64,000 bases of DNA from Anagrus nilaparvatae (Eukaryota; Arthropoda; Insecta; Hymenoptera; Mymaridae), in assembly GCA_022575985.1 (NCBI GenBank), contig JAKSXM010000231.1, positions 21,552,501 through 21,616,500 of the forward strand, in the 5' to 3' direction. Position 1 is the stretch's first letter; every line of letters begins with the position of its first letter. Positions 11,376 to 22,039 of this stretch are shown piece after piece. The notes under the pieces were generated by a model that searched no databases, had not been told where the DNA came from, and saw only the letters and a program-made list of their open reading frames with translations. Both the position numbers and the translations under genes were made by a program.

Positions 11376-12244
11376 ACCGAAAACTCCTTCCGTTTATTCC
11401 AACGCGCCTTCTTGGCCAAGAAACGCAGGGCTCAATTCTATAACAATGTTATATTAGGGTTTTTAGGCAATTTTCAAAATAACGCTGTCATATTGCAATT
11501 CTACCAAAATACTACCGTTTGTTCTCATTTTTTTCGTATAAGTTCTACCTTTCAAACGCCGTAAACCGCAATTTTTCATCACCGATTCTCTCATCGCTAT
11601 AGTTAGTAAATCAAATGTCCATTTTTTGCCAAAAATGACCAATATTAAAATTGCTGCTAAAATTGTAATTTTTAAAGAAAATAAGTCTCATAGGTCTTAA
11701 ACATTTTGCACTAGTCTCAAATTCCGAAAAATTCTTCAATCGTCCATTTTGCTTAATATCTTTCCTAGATATGACTCGACAAAGATAGTGACGAAAAACG
11801 ATTTTTTTTTTGAAACCTTAAATTGAGACTCTTTTTTTAAATTATCATATCTGCTAAATAAACAATTTAAAATTAATGAGTAAAAATTTTTTCAAAACTT
11901 AGAGCTTAATCAAAATTTTTGAGACATTTAAGACTCATTTTCATAAAAAATTACAATTTTAACAACAATTTTAAAATTGGTCATTTTTTGCAAAAAATGG
12001 AGATTTAATTTACTAACTATAGCGATGAGAGAATCGGTGATGAAAAATTGTGGCTTATGGCGTTTGAAAGGTAGAATTTATACAAAAAAATGAGACCAAA
12101 TGGTAGTATTTTGGTAGGATTGCAATATTACAGCGTTATTTGAAAAATTGCCTAAAAACCCAATCTTATAACATTGTTTTTGAATTCAGCCCTGCGTTTT
12201 TCGGCCAAGAAGGCACGTTGGAATAAGCGGAAGGAGTTTTCGGT
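11376..12244. mobile_element. Foldback element, ~869 bp
   Basis: ACCGAAAACTCCTTCCG at 11376 is mirrored by CGGAAGGAGTTTTCGGT ending at 12244. Long arms pair with scattered mismatches (for example CACCGATTCTCTCATCGCTATAG and its inverted copy near 12020). The centre near 11800 is less clear. A related scrap lies at 17890-17960. It begins four bases after the preceding foldback. No coding seen. Confidence 0.8.
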
Positions 12245-14263
12245 ATTTTTTTAACATATTTAAGTCATCAATTTTAATTTATAATCCAGATGTTTCGAAT
12301 ACATATGATTTTCGCTATAAAATCCAAAAAATTTTGGTAAAAAAAGGGGTGTTTTCGGTGTTTCAGGGTGATTACGGTATTTTCGGACTCTAAGGACCTC
12401 ATTTTCGATTTTACCGACACCAAAAACATATTAGGAAGTATAGACAACGTATTTTGAAAAAAATTTTTGTCGTTCCCACTAATTGTCGGTATTAGCCAAC
12501 CACTTGAGAGCTACCCTGGGTTTGTGCGATCCCTAAATCGTTCTCAAATGAGCTGAAAATTAGAATGAGATCATTTGGTCACCTAAACTTCAACATACTT
12601 CAGGAAGAACATTTTTGGCGAACTTTTTTTTTTGTGAACAACCCTAATATATAGGACATATAAAGTAATATTTTTACAAAGGTAATATCGGTACTTACTC
12701 AAAAGCTAATTGACTTTTATTATAATTCACGGTGAAGTTAAATCTTTATAAACGATAAATTAATAAATATAAAGTATTCAAAAAATAATCGAGATAAATT
12801 TTTCTGAAGATTTTAAACGCAGAGTAAAAAAAAAATATTTTTTCTTTGTTTATATTTTCTTGTGATCATATGATGTCACAAGATTCACTAAATAAGATTT
12901 CTCAAAAAATTTGCTACGTGGCGCTGCGTTATGCGCTCTAGAAGAAATTGTTTATTATTATTTTAAATATTTAATTTTTTTTTATTATTTTCAATTTACA
13001 CTATAGGCTGTAAAACGGATAATAAATTCCAATATACCAAGAGAAAACCTCACAAATTTATTTTCTTTTATTTTAAAAGAAAAAAAACTGAATAAAGCTT
13101 TTTATAAACAGCACTATTTTGTACAATTTATTAAATTAAAATAAAAAAATTTTTGAAAAATAAAAAAATAAGTTTATTTTATGATAAATTTTACATATGA
13201 AATCGGCTTTTGCCTAAATTTGCATAAAAATACAGTTTTTTTACCTAAAATTGCACTTTCAAAATCGGAAAATTTACCCGTATTAAACCCATATAAATAC
13301 CAGGTGAAATTATATGTAAAACTCTGTCTCCATCCCCAGTTTGAAGTTATTTGAAGTGACGGGTTTTGAGCTATGAGCTACAGCCGGGACGGCTCACATT
13401 TTTTGATTTCCAGGTTTCCACGTAAAAATGTTAAAAAACGGGTAAGAAATTCGGATAGCCAGGAAAATTTGCGATCGAAACCTATTTTCGAATAATTTTT
13501 TTAACATTTCTCTAGGCTTTTATATAATGAAGCAAAAATTGGTGACTGAGAGTTTAAAATCGGTCCAAAATTTCAAAAATTTACAGAGACGACTAGAAAC
13601 GATTTGAATACGTAAAAATTAGGAAGTGAGGATATTTTATATGTATAAATACCTGTCCAAAGTTACAGCTCAATTGGAAGACCACATATGCAAGTCAACG
13701 TACGTTTCACATGGAATTAGCCTGCACCAAAAACAAAAAATATTCGTTTTTAAGTCCTGAAATGCTCCTAAAACTCTATAAAATAAAATGGATTTTTTGT
13801 ATATTCTGGATTCACGGACTTGATACTACAATATTAAAGAAAACGTACCAAGTTTGAGGCCGATAGCTTAATTATTTTTTGAGTTAGAATTGGAATCAAT
13901 TCCAAAAAGTAGTTTTGAGAAAAACGTTTAAAGTTTTTAAATGTTTTTGTTTACATATGACTACGGCCTATAAGCGGGGTCAAATGGACTTAGACATAGA
14001 ATAATTTCAATTTATGAACTTAAAAAAATTTGGGTTTGGGGACTTAAAATAATTTGAGGGGTAGATTAATCTTGGTTTAAATAGTTAGTAGACATTGACT
14101 CCTACTTATCGATCAATAATGTCGATTTTAGCACCGTAATTATAACTTGTACATACTGCATTAGGGCTTAATTTAATTTAAATTCAAATTTTTATAAAAA
14201 CACTGCATTATATGCCTATAATCTATATTTTATTATGTAATTGAGATTTATTTCTTTTCTCAG
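12245..14263. other. Noncoding, mostly unrecognised
   Basis: No ORF or domain found. About 13960-14130 has phrases such as GGACTTA and AAAATAATTTGAGGGG that resemble the interior of the E elements (34905-35010), so an old E copy may lie here. From about 14200 the sequence becomes the polypyrimidine tract ahead of the ABCG exon. Confidence 0.4.
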
Positions 14264-14502
14264 CTTTTAACAGAACCAAGTATATTATTTTGTGATGAAC
14301 CAACCACAGGATTAGATAGTTTTGCAGCATTAGCAGTAACAAAAATTTTAAGAGATGTGGCAACTCGTGGTAGGATTGTTATTTGTTCCCTTCACCAACC
14401 AGCATCAGGGATATTGGATCTTTTTGACGAACTTATCTTGCTATCAAGTGGAAGGTTAGCTTTTCATGGAAGCATTAAAAATGCTCTCGTATTTTTTAAA
14501 AG
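14264..14502 (+). CDS. ABCG (White-type) transporter exon, ATP-binding domain
   Basis: A 239-bp exon is bounded by TTTCTTTTCTCAG upstream and GTTAGTAT downstream. It is open in one frame and starts in phase 0. It encodes the end of an ABC ATPase domain: ILFCDEPTTGLDS (Walker B with catalytic Glu, then the D-loop), IVICSLHQPAS (H-loop His), and FDELILLSSGRLAFHG as usual just after. The wording and the position of the H-loop fit the ABCG/White subfamily, half-transporters that pair in membranes to move pigment precursors or lipids. The signature motif, Walker A and membrane segments must be in other exons, none of which I find in this window. It may belong to a host gene with very long introns, or be a stray exon copy. 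Codon-level conservation argues against long decay. Confidence 0.85.
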
Positions 14503-15329
14503 GTTAGTATACTAGATATTCGCGATACTTAGACTGTGCGAAGCAGTCAATATCCGCGAAAAAATGTCTCTATTGTTTGTGCTCGATAAGCTCTAACAAA
14601 AAAAACCACGTAGTTATACTCCCTGGCTCAGGGAAATTTCTGTTATCTCCTGAAATACCTTCGGGATGAAAATGAATCGTACGAGGGAAACCTGATATCC
14701 TGGAGGCGTAATTTTTAACTTTTCAGCAATTTTCCGATTTTCCAATATGGCTTACCAAAAAACATGAAAATAGAAACTTTCAAAATTTCCTGGGAGTTTT
14801 CGAGGTCAAGAAAAACTTTTTTATTAATTAAATTTTTCATTTTATGCCCCAGCATATTTTCTAATTTTCCAAGATGGCGGAACAAAAAACATTAAAAAAG
14901 GAACTTTCTACATTACCTGGTATTATTATATTTATATAATTATTTTTAATCTGCAAAGTGATCACATTTCCCACGTTAATTGGCATCCCATTGTAAAATA
15001 AGGAAAAATTAACAACAAAAACTGTGCGCGCGGATGCTAAGAAGAAAATACGTGCATGAAAAAAAACGTGACGAACTTCTTTTTTCTCTTTTCACAAAAA
15101 CACGTGTAGTGGCAGTTATGGTGAATTTTTTATTGGAAATATAAGTGCTGTATAAGATAATTAGTGATTGAGAAATTAGAACAAAATACTTTTTTTTGAA
15201 AATGAAATTAATAATAAAAAAACTGGTGTTAATGTGATTATTATTTTTTTTTTGTGTCATTTGGCGGCAAAAAAGAAAAGAAGAACTTATTGGACTGATA
15301 AAAGAAAAAATTTTTATTGCAAAATACAA
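14503..15329. other. Intron-like sequence, nothing recognised
   Basis: Begins with the GT donor of the ABCG exon. AT-rich, with phrases such as TTTCCGATTTTCCA and TTTTCTAATTTTCC repeating loosely. No coding until the Penelope fragment. Confidence 0.4.
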
Positions 15330-15624
15330 TATATAATTTTCATACGTCGGTGAAACAAAAAAAGCGTTAAGATATCGTGTCAATAAACATAGACGGGACG
15401 TACGTAATAATTGTGATGGTGTAGTACCGAACCATTGTAAGAATGGGCATATAATGGATTGGAAACAAGCTACTATTTTAGACATTGAACCTATTTGGAG
15501 GAAACGATTAATTTCCGAAAATACGCATATACACCAACAGGATAAACCGCTAAATAAAAAAAGTGATCTAAACAAATTGCATAGATCATATGATACAGTA
15601 TTTGAAAAAATGCGCCGGTTATAA
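15330..15624 (+). pseudogene. Penelope-like element, GIY-YIG endonuclease domain
   Basis: The plus-strand frame ending with TAA at 15622-15624 reads SYVGETKKALRYRVNKH (the YVG strand and conserved Arg of GIY-YIG nucleases). It continues with NHCKNGHIMDWKQATILD and KRLISENTHIH (conserved Glu), then the short tail. This is the C-terminal endonuclease of Penelope-like retroelements, which nicks target DNA. Upstream RT is absent, and the first GIY strand is degraded, so it is a 5'-truncated remnant. A hammerhead-like motif lies about 850 bp downstream on the same strand. The antisense of this stretch is also open, but it is shadow. Confidence 0.75.
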
Positions 15625-16472
15625 CAATTTAAAATTCCTTAAAGTATTTGGTTCTAACGATAATACAATATATATACTAATTGTTAAATAATATATTAAT
15701 AAAATATAATAAATATACATATCTAATAATAATTGTAACCACTTTTTTACCATATACTGATTATTAATTAAAGCGCTTTCAGAAATATATCATGTGCATT
15801 ATCTGTTAAGGATTCAATTATAAAAAAATTATATATAAAAAAATTATATAAATCATAATTATAAAAATTACGTAAAATTATCAATAATTATAGTAAAAAA
15901 ATTTTTTAATGGAAAAACAGTACAAGAATATACACTTTAAATTTGAATTTCTAAATTTCTGTAATAAATTATAAATTAATGCTCTTTATAATAGTATTAA
16001 TAAAAAATAAGATTCCAGATGTAAAAAATATGTTTTTCCAAAACATACATTAAAAATATGAACTCTTCAAAAATATACGTTAAAAATAACTTGCATAGAT
16101 TTTACTTAAAATATCAAATAGACTAAAGAAACCACGCCTACGATAAGCTGTGTTTTGCCTATGTACTTAAATCACAAGATGACGTTAATATAATCAAGTA
16201 CACTGTAATACTTAGACTATAATACTAATAAATTAATAAGAAAACGCGACAGTTTTACATAAAAAAGTCCGTGTATATTTTGAAAAAAATAAACTAAAAA
16301 ATATTGTAACGTAATGTTTTGTAAAGCGAAGTCAGTTGAACACCAGACTCTCTTGAAGATGAATGCGTAACTTACACGTACATCTTAAATTTTTTAAATT
16401 GGTAAATTATAATAAATTTGTAAAAAATATGTAAAATTATTAGGTACATAATTATATTTTATTGGTTTTAGC
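15625..16472 (+). other. Probable Penelope 3' untranslated sequence
   Basis: AT-rich, no ORF. It lies between the Penelope stop codon and the hammerhead-like motif, in the place expected for the element's 3' UTR. Confidence 0.4.
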
Positions 16473-16507
16473 TTGATAAGGTCGACATATTGATCGACGA
16501 AACGTCG
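16473..16507 (+). ncRNA. Hammerhead-ribozyme-like motif of a Penelope element
   Basis: It reads TTGATAAG, stem GTCGA with TCGAC, then GAAACGTCGC. The Penelope hammerhead plan is CTGATGAG, stem II, GAAAC, GTC. Here GAAAC and GTC are intact and stem II pairs perfectly, while the first core box has two changes. Such motifs sit in the terminal repeats of Penelope-like elements. The degraded first box means activity is doubtful. Confidence 0.55.
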
Positions 16508-17039
16508 CAAATAGATAAATAAATTTTTATTTAAAAATTTGATTTGCATAATTTTTTCCATTTGGTCAATCAATTCCTACTTAATCATAAATATAATAAT
16601 AGTATAAACAAAAAGACTCAAGCGTCTTTATCGCATGGGAGCCAGATACAATCTGAGCTCCGAGTCCACCAGTAAGAGTGGGGCGCCCACACACACATAC
16701 AATTATTTACAACTACATACATTCTCCAACATTCTACAACTAATTATGCAAAATAAATTAAATAAAAAGAGAAAAAGAAATAATATGGTGAATGTAAATG
16801 CTGGTTACAATATAAAAAACTAAATTCTAACTATCACATTTTTTTTAAATTCTTAGATAAATTTTAAATATTATTTACAATGAAAGACAAAATCCCTTCT
16901 TTTTAATTATTACAAGATTTTGATTTAACATATTTACAAATTTTTTAATAATACACATAAACTTTACAATAATAAATATATTTACATAAAAAAAAAACTT
17001 TAAGACTCCTCGTTAACTAACACATTCATTCATACATTT
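16508..17039. other. Unassigned; possible Bel/Pao LTR near 16630-16700
   Basis: AT-rich flanks. Bases 16640-16700 are unusually GC-rich (GAGCTCCGAGTCCACC, GGGGCGCCCACACAC) and could be the terminal part of an LTR belonging to the Bel/Pao tail at 17040-17200. No second copy is present to prove it. Confidence 0.25.
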
Positions 17040-17200
17040 TATTTGCTTGTGAATTGGTCTCTTAAGCGGTGTTGACCCAGTCTTAAGGTCAACTACAAGC
17101 ACCAACCGTTCAGGACCATAAAAGACCTTTACTCATCTAGTCAAAGGCCATTTTGAAGGACGCATGGTCTCATCAGAGATCAACATCACATCGCCAACAC
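17040..17200 (-). pseudogene. Bel/Pao integrase C-terminal (DUF5641-like) remnant
   Basis: Minus-strand frame reads VGDVMLISDETMRPSKWPL, a stop, then VKVFYGPERLVLVV and GSTPLKRPI. This is the order of the small C-terminal domain of Bel/Pao integrases (VGDLVL...KWPLGRV...G.DGLVRVV...KRPV). One in-frame stop; nothing else of pol remains. Confidence 0.65.
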
Positions 17201-17749
17201 TAATATATAATTTCTAGCTTTCATTTATTTTATTAGACTCCAAAGAAAAATAGAAACTACGACTTTATTCAAACTAAAAGATCTAACTTTAGCAAGAATG
17301 ATAAGCTAAAAAAAGCTCCAACATTAGTATTAAGAAACCAACTTTCTCAGTCATTTGTCAAATTTATTAGAAAAACTAATAAATTTACTAATAAATATAT
17401 ATTATTAAATTCCAATATTAGTGTTAAGATATGACTGAAAGAAACTGTATCAGTCATTTGCCAAATTTATTACTACGGTAATAAATATACTAATTAAATT
17501 CGATCCAATTTAAAATTAATATTAACACAATATGATTTCAGTATAGTCAACCAAATTGTTTTTTAAATGTTTATTTTTTTTTAAATCCAAAAAATAGATA
17601 AACACACAACAACGAATGCAGTTGCATCAAATGTCCGATTCGAAAAAGAATGCAATTCCCTTTACCTCGCCCTAAAAAAAATGTATGCCAACTTAAATTT
17701 GTTTTTCAAAATAGTTTACACATACGTCCATTATTTTTCATTTTTATTA

Positions 17750-17885
17750 TTTAAATCGATATCGATATTTGTCAATATATCGGACCCTTGATATCGAAAT
17801 CGTATTAAAATGAAAACGTTAATATCATATCGATATCGTATCTATATCCATAGGATATCGATAAAATATCGAAATTTCGCGGAAC
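17750..17885. repeat. Cluster of ATCGATATC-type palindromic words
   Basis: Words such as ATCGATATCGATAT, GATATCGAAATC and CATATCGATATCG recur within 135 bp. Looks like a decayed simple or palindromic repeat. Confidence 0.4.
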
Positions 17886-17889
17886 TCTA

Positions 17890-17960
17890 GTCATAAATGT
17901 CTCAAAAATTTTTATTAAGCTCTAAGTTTTGAAAAAATTTTTTCTCATTCATTTTCAATT
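17890..17960. repeat. Scrap of the 869-bp foldback family
   Basis: GTCTCAAAAATTTTTATTAA and GCTCTAAGTTTTGAAAAAAT match the inverted sequence at about 11880-11935. Confidence 0.5.
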
Positions 17961-18023
17961 GTTATTTAAGCCTTACCTTATACATGTAAATATACTTGCC
18001 TATATATTTTTACATATCTAATA

Positions 18024-18189
18024 TACATATAAATACTTATAATATACAAATTTATTTCCATTTTAATATACTTCATAGACTTTAATATTGTTATTAATAT
18101 TATTTATACATATAAATACTTATAATATACAAATTTATTTCCATTTTAATATACTTCATAGACTTTAATATTTTTATTAATATTATTTA
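18024..18189. repeat. 83-bp tandem repeat, two copies
   Basis: 18024-18106 and 18107-18189 are head-to-tail copies beginning TACATATAAATACTTATAAT; one G/T difference near each end. Confidence 0.85.
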
Positions 18190-18522
18190 TACTGTTGACT
18201 ATGATAAATTATCTAATCACATATTACAAAGACATATATTTTTTCTTTTCTCAAAGTGATTAATTAACTAGTCTAATTGTATTTAACTAGTCCATTATAA
18301 TTTTAATTATAATACTGAAATTTTATTTACTGTTTTCTATTATATTATATATTATACTTAATTATTTTACTAAAATTCTATTTATTGTATTAATCTCTTG
18401 AATTTAAGAAACATCAATTTCATGTACATTATTATACGCTATTATTTTTACATGAATGTACAAATTTTGTAATTTTGCAAATAAACAATCTAATCTTATC
18501 TAATCTAATCTAATCTAATAAA
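18190..18522 (+). repeat. Probable LINE 3' tail ending in (TCTAA)n
   Basis: An AT-rich tail ends with GCAAATAAACAATCTAATC and a run of TCTAA units at 18487-18522. Short-unit tails after an AATAAA-like signal are usual for LINEs. No coding remains to name the family. Confidence 0.4.
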
Positions 18523-18558
18523 TAATTTTTGTTTATAACTTGCATTGTAAACCTCCAT

Positions 18559-18692
18559 GGATAGCTTTCTAAAACAGTATTAAATTTACAACTCCCATTT
18601 GTAGTTTTTGAAAGGCCTTGCGTTTCGTCGAAGAAACATCAGGAAAAAGCTTAAGTACGTATTGTGAGTTCTATATTTCTTAGAAAGCTATC
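18559..18692 (-). repeat. Inverted-repeat unit with a hammerhead-like core
   Basis: GATAGCTTTCTA at 18559 is mirrored at 18681-18692. On the minus strand the interior reads CCTGATGTTTCTTCGACGAAACGC: the hammerhead words CTGATG and CGAAAC, closely spaced. It could be a minimal Penelope or retrozyme-type hammerhead with the outer repeat as stem I. Stem II is not convincing. Confidence 0.35.
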
Positions 18693-19206
18693 AAATCTTA
18701 ATTTAAGCTATGTTTTAATAGTGATAACTCAGGACATTAAATTAAATTCATTCTTATTTGAGTAATTACCTCCACCACAAGTCACGTACAGCTCGCTTTA
18801 CGCACGTTATTTTATTTTGTTTATTTAATATATTGATTTATTTAAAATAATAGACTTGATAAATCATTTTTTAATAAGTAATATTATTATATTTAATGAA
18901 AAAAAATCAATTTTAATATTACTCACGGTTCTCCTAAATTGGCACCAACCCAAGAAGCGCTGCGACGATGAATTTTCGACGGATTTCCTTAAAGTACATT
19001 AAGAAAAAAGCCAAATTTAAAATAATCGCCTAGGCGCTTTTTGCAAAAAGCTCAAATCCGTCTATTTAGAACTTAGAAAAAAAAAATCATTCTACTTTTC
19101 GTTTAAAAATTATTATTACTTGCAAAAAATGTTCTAATAGGAATTTCTGACTTAAAAATATTTTTTTTTTCTGAATATAATAACATTAGCTATTTAAAAG
19201 TGTGTA
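18693..19206. other. Unassigned
   Basis: AT-rich, no gene recognised; may be noncoding or decayed Penelope 5' sequence ahead of the RT fragment. Confidence 0.4.
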
Positions 19207-19570
19207 AATGGGCCAATTGTTTAAAACTTAATAAATTTATAAAAGATCATCCTAACTTAATTTTTACTAGGGCAGATAAAGGTAAATCTACGGTAATAAA
19301 TTACAAAAATGACTATAATAAAAAAATTGAAGCTCAATTAATGAATAAATATGCGTATATAAGAGTAAAATAAGACCCTTTAAACTTTTTAATAAACGCT
19401 GTTACTAATTTCCTCTTACAATGGGATCGTTTAAATGTTTTTGAATTTGACGATGCCTTCGGTGAAATAAAGTTAAACACAAAAAATACAGTTTTAGCTT
19501 TAGTTTAAGGCCTAATAAAAATACACAAAGATGGGTTTCTAATCAGAATTATTGTTGGATAGATAAACAC
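19207..19570 (+). pseudogene. Penelope-like reverse transcriptase, N-terminal fragment
   Basis: The plus-strand frame reads NLIFTRADKGKSTVI, then NDYNKKIEAQL, and later LVxGLIKIHKDGFLIRIIVG. These match the start of the Penelope RT domain (TRADKGNSTV...YGLPKIHK...RPIVS). Stops replace a Glu/Lys near 19372 and a Tyr/Pro position near 19506. The catalytic YxDD region is absent. A 3'-truncated, dead fragment, oriented like the GIY-YIG piece at 15330 but in the wrong order to be the same copy. Confidence 0.75.
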
Positions 19571-19726
19571 AAGAAGCTGAAAAATGGACGAAACAAATAA
19601 CTGACTTTGTTAGGATATAAGTTATCATTTTTATAACAATCAAATTCATTTTATGACTATATTCAGGTGAAAAAAACAAACTTAAAAATTATAAGTTTGC
19701 TGTATATGTTTTATTAATGGAAAACA

Positions 19727-20263
19727 TTAGACTGCCAAAAAAGAACGATTTTTTGATTTTTTAAGGTGCTCAAGCGTTTTTGGGTGTCATTTAATGAAAA
19801 AATAAGTTGTACGAAAACCGCATCTAAAAATAATTAGTCGTTGGACAGTGCCAAATCATTTTCCATTTTTGAAAATTCCCGAATAGAATCTACAAGTATG
19901 GGCTGCTCCGGCCCGGTTCGGAAGCCATACTTTCTAGATCCGGCCAAGTATGGAACCCGGACCAGGGCCAGATCAGCATTTATTATAATTCCGAACTTAG
20001 CGTATAAAACAAATATAAATAAACAACATGGGTGATAAAAATTTAATTATATTTTATTAAATTAAGTAATATTCATTTGTAAAAACGTGTATTTTTATTG
20101 TTTCTGCTTGTGTTATGGATAAATAATTTTAAGATTGTTATTTATTTTATAAAATTGTATACATTATTTTTTTAGGTTATAATACAAGCATATTTGTTTA
20201 TACTTTACGTGTTTTTTTTTCTTCAATTAAAATTTTAAATTTTATAAATTTTATCATGAAAAG
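19727..20263. mobile_element. Foldback element, left half (split by Bel/Pao A)
   Basis: GACTGCCAAAAAAGAACGAT, AAGGTGCTCAAGCGTTTTTG and GGGTGTCATTTAAT at 19727-19800 are the inverted counterparts of 26650-26729. Inner GC-rich words (CCGAATAGAATCTA, CCGGATC) are also mirrored near 26130-26200. The Bel/Pao element at 20264-26026 splits the element. Confidence 0.75.
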
Positions 20264-21238
20264 TGTAAATAAATATTAAAATTAAAGGGAAGGAAAAGGA
20301 TAGGAATTTGAGGTTATTTTTTTTATTCAAACTTTATTAAAAACAAACTTAAAACTAAATAAACCTGACTTGAGTCTTGTTCTGAGCAATCGTCCTTACG
20401 TATAATTTAATTGTGCCCGCCCTGAAAAGGGCCTGGACTTATATTGTTCTTGGTGACGCTGCTCAGTACGATAATAATCTAACACAAACACACACACTCA
20501 CATCCACACTAAATAAACAAAAAATACCTGGTATCCGCACGAAACGTCAACTGGACCACGTCCAGTCGCGGCCTTTCAGCCCACCTTTGCACACTGACCG
20601 GAACGCTTCCGGTCACGGTCTTAAAATAAAGACCCACTTTTTACCACCTTGGCCAAGCTGTGATATTCTCCACCAGGTATCCTCGCAAAATTTATCTTCG
20701 ACAGGCACACACACTCGAAAACAAGAAATTCGCCACCTCCTTGAACAGCGTCTGCAGGAACGGAATTCTCGAACTCGGTCAATGAAAATATATGAAGCGT
20801 CTTTTCACCAAGAACTCTGAGAAGAGAATGAACTCTGCCCGCGACGTTAAAACGCGTATGAGTCTCGCATCTCTCTGTCTCTTTCCACGCGCGCGCTAAT
20901 TGGGCGAAAATAAAGTTACTATACTAGGGACTTATTCTTGTAAAACACGAATTTATTATTTTTTTTAAAAATTTAATAAAATAAATAGACGCGAATATTA
21001 AATATTTTTAACCTGAATCGCGAAATAAAGAAATTATACTATGATTAATCGTAATTAAACAATTTATGTTATTTTTTTGTTATAATTTGGTATAATTCTT
21101 ATGGCATTACCGGTCGGTGACGCCATCTTCCCGATTCAACGAGAACTCGTCTTCCCCTACTGCTCTTTGCAATAGGAAAATACCTGCTCTCGAAAATCGG
21201 GATATATTTTGAACGAAAATTAGAAATATTTGTTAACA
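20264..21238 (-). repeat. Bel/Pao A 3' LTR (975 bp)
   Basis: Pairs with 25088-26026. It carries 36 bases lacking in the other LTR (around 20530-20566, ending in CGTCAACTGGACCACGTCC). A few substitutions were also seen, such as CAGCG/CATCG near 20747. Open frames within it are coincidental. Confidence 0.93.
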
Positions 21239-21253
21239 ATTCTCCACCCGGTG
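21239..21253 (-). promoter_or_regulatory. Polypurine tract of Bel/Pao A
   Basis: The minus strand reads CCGGGTGGAGAAT directly before the 3' LTR TG. It primes plus-strand DNA synthesis in LTR elements. Confidence 0.7.
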
Positions 21254-21453
21254 CAAGAATTCGAAATTGGAGCACCTAATTATGAGACGTCTGAAGCTAA
21301 GTCTAATTTTATTATTTTGGCAACTGAACGTTCTAATTCATGAGATACGATTGGTAATAGTTCGAAAATTAGTAGTATGTTCTGAATTTACAGGAGTTCT
21401 ATGTTAATAAAGTCGCAGTAATAAAATAATTCACGCTTTTAATTTAAGGATTT

Positions 21454-21870
21454 CTAGACTCCACCCGTATGGGGTATAACCAGAGGAACGAAATGCCATT
21501 TTGAACCCATACTAGTACCATAGTTAGTTAACCTTTTAAAAACTAAATTTCCTAAAACTTGTTTTAGCTCTTCATGAGCTCCACATAGATTTGTGCCATT
21601 ATCCGACCAGAAGACTGATGGTCGACCACGTCCAGCCGTCATCCTCTGAATCGCCATAATGCACGAATCAGCAGATAAAGTATCTGCTATTTCAAGATAA
21701 ATCTTTCACATAATCAGGCAAATAAACATAGCTCCTCAACGTTTTTCCCTTCCTCTAACCATGGCTACAGTAAAAGGTCCAAAGCAGACAATTCTAAAAT
21801 GAGCAAAGGGGTTTTAACCGTGAGCTAATCTTCCAGCCGGGAAATTACCCATTTTGGATATCGCTTATTT
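21454..21870 (-). pseudogene. Bel/Pao A integrase core fragment
   Basis: The minus-strand blocks are MGNFPAGRLAHG near 21855, FGPFTVAMVRGREKR, and then an open stretch 21657-21454 with MTAGRGRPSVFWSDNGTNL and KWHFVPLVIPHTGGV. The SDNGTNF-type box holds the second Asp of the DDE integrase, and WHF.P...PH.GG is the usual end of the core. Stops and a frameshift separate the blocks. RT and RNase H, which should precede it, are missing. Confidence 0.8.
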
Positions 21871-22039
21871 ATTAAATTTTAGGTCTTTGAATTTCATACA
21901 AAATCTTGAGCTTCTAACAACCAAATATTTTCAGCTAATGTTAAATCTTTAGCTACAATATCAACACGATTTCAATTTCTAAATTCATCAATAGCAACTA
22001 AAGTACAAGCTGTTGATCTAATCAAAAAGGACCATATAA

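Noticed and set aside
15009..15575. Long minus-strand open frame
   Set aside because: It is antisense to the GIY-YIG domain, which has clear conserved residues on the plus strand; the minus reading has no motif and low complexity.
16635..16823. Plus-strand 62-codon frame
   Set aside because: Contains a CA-rich run and no motif; the region looks like transposon terminal sequence.
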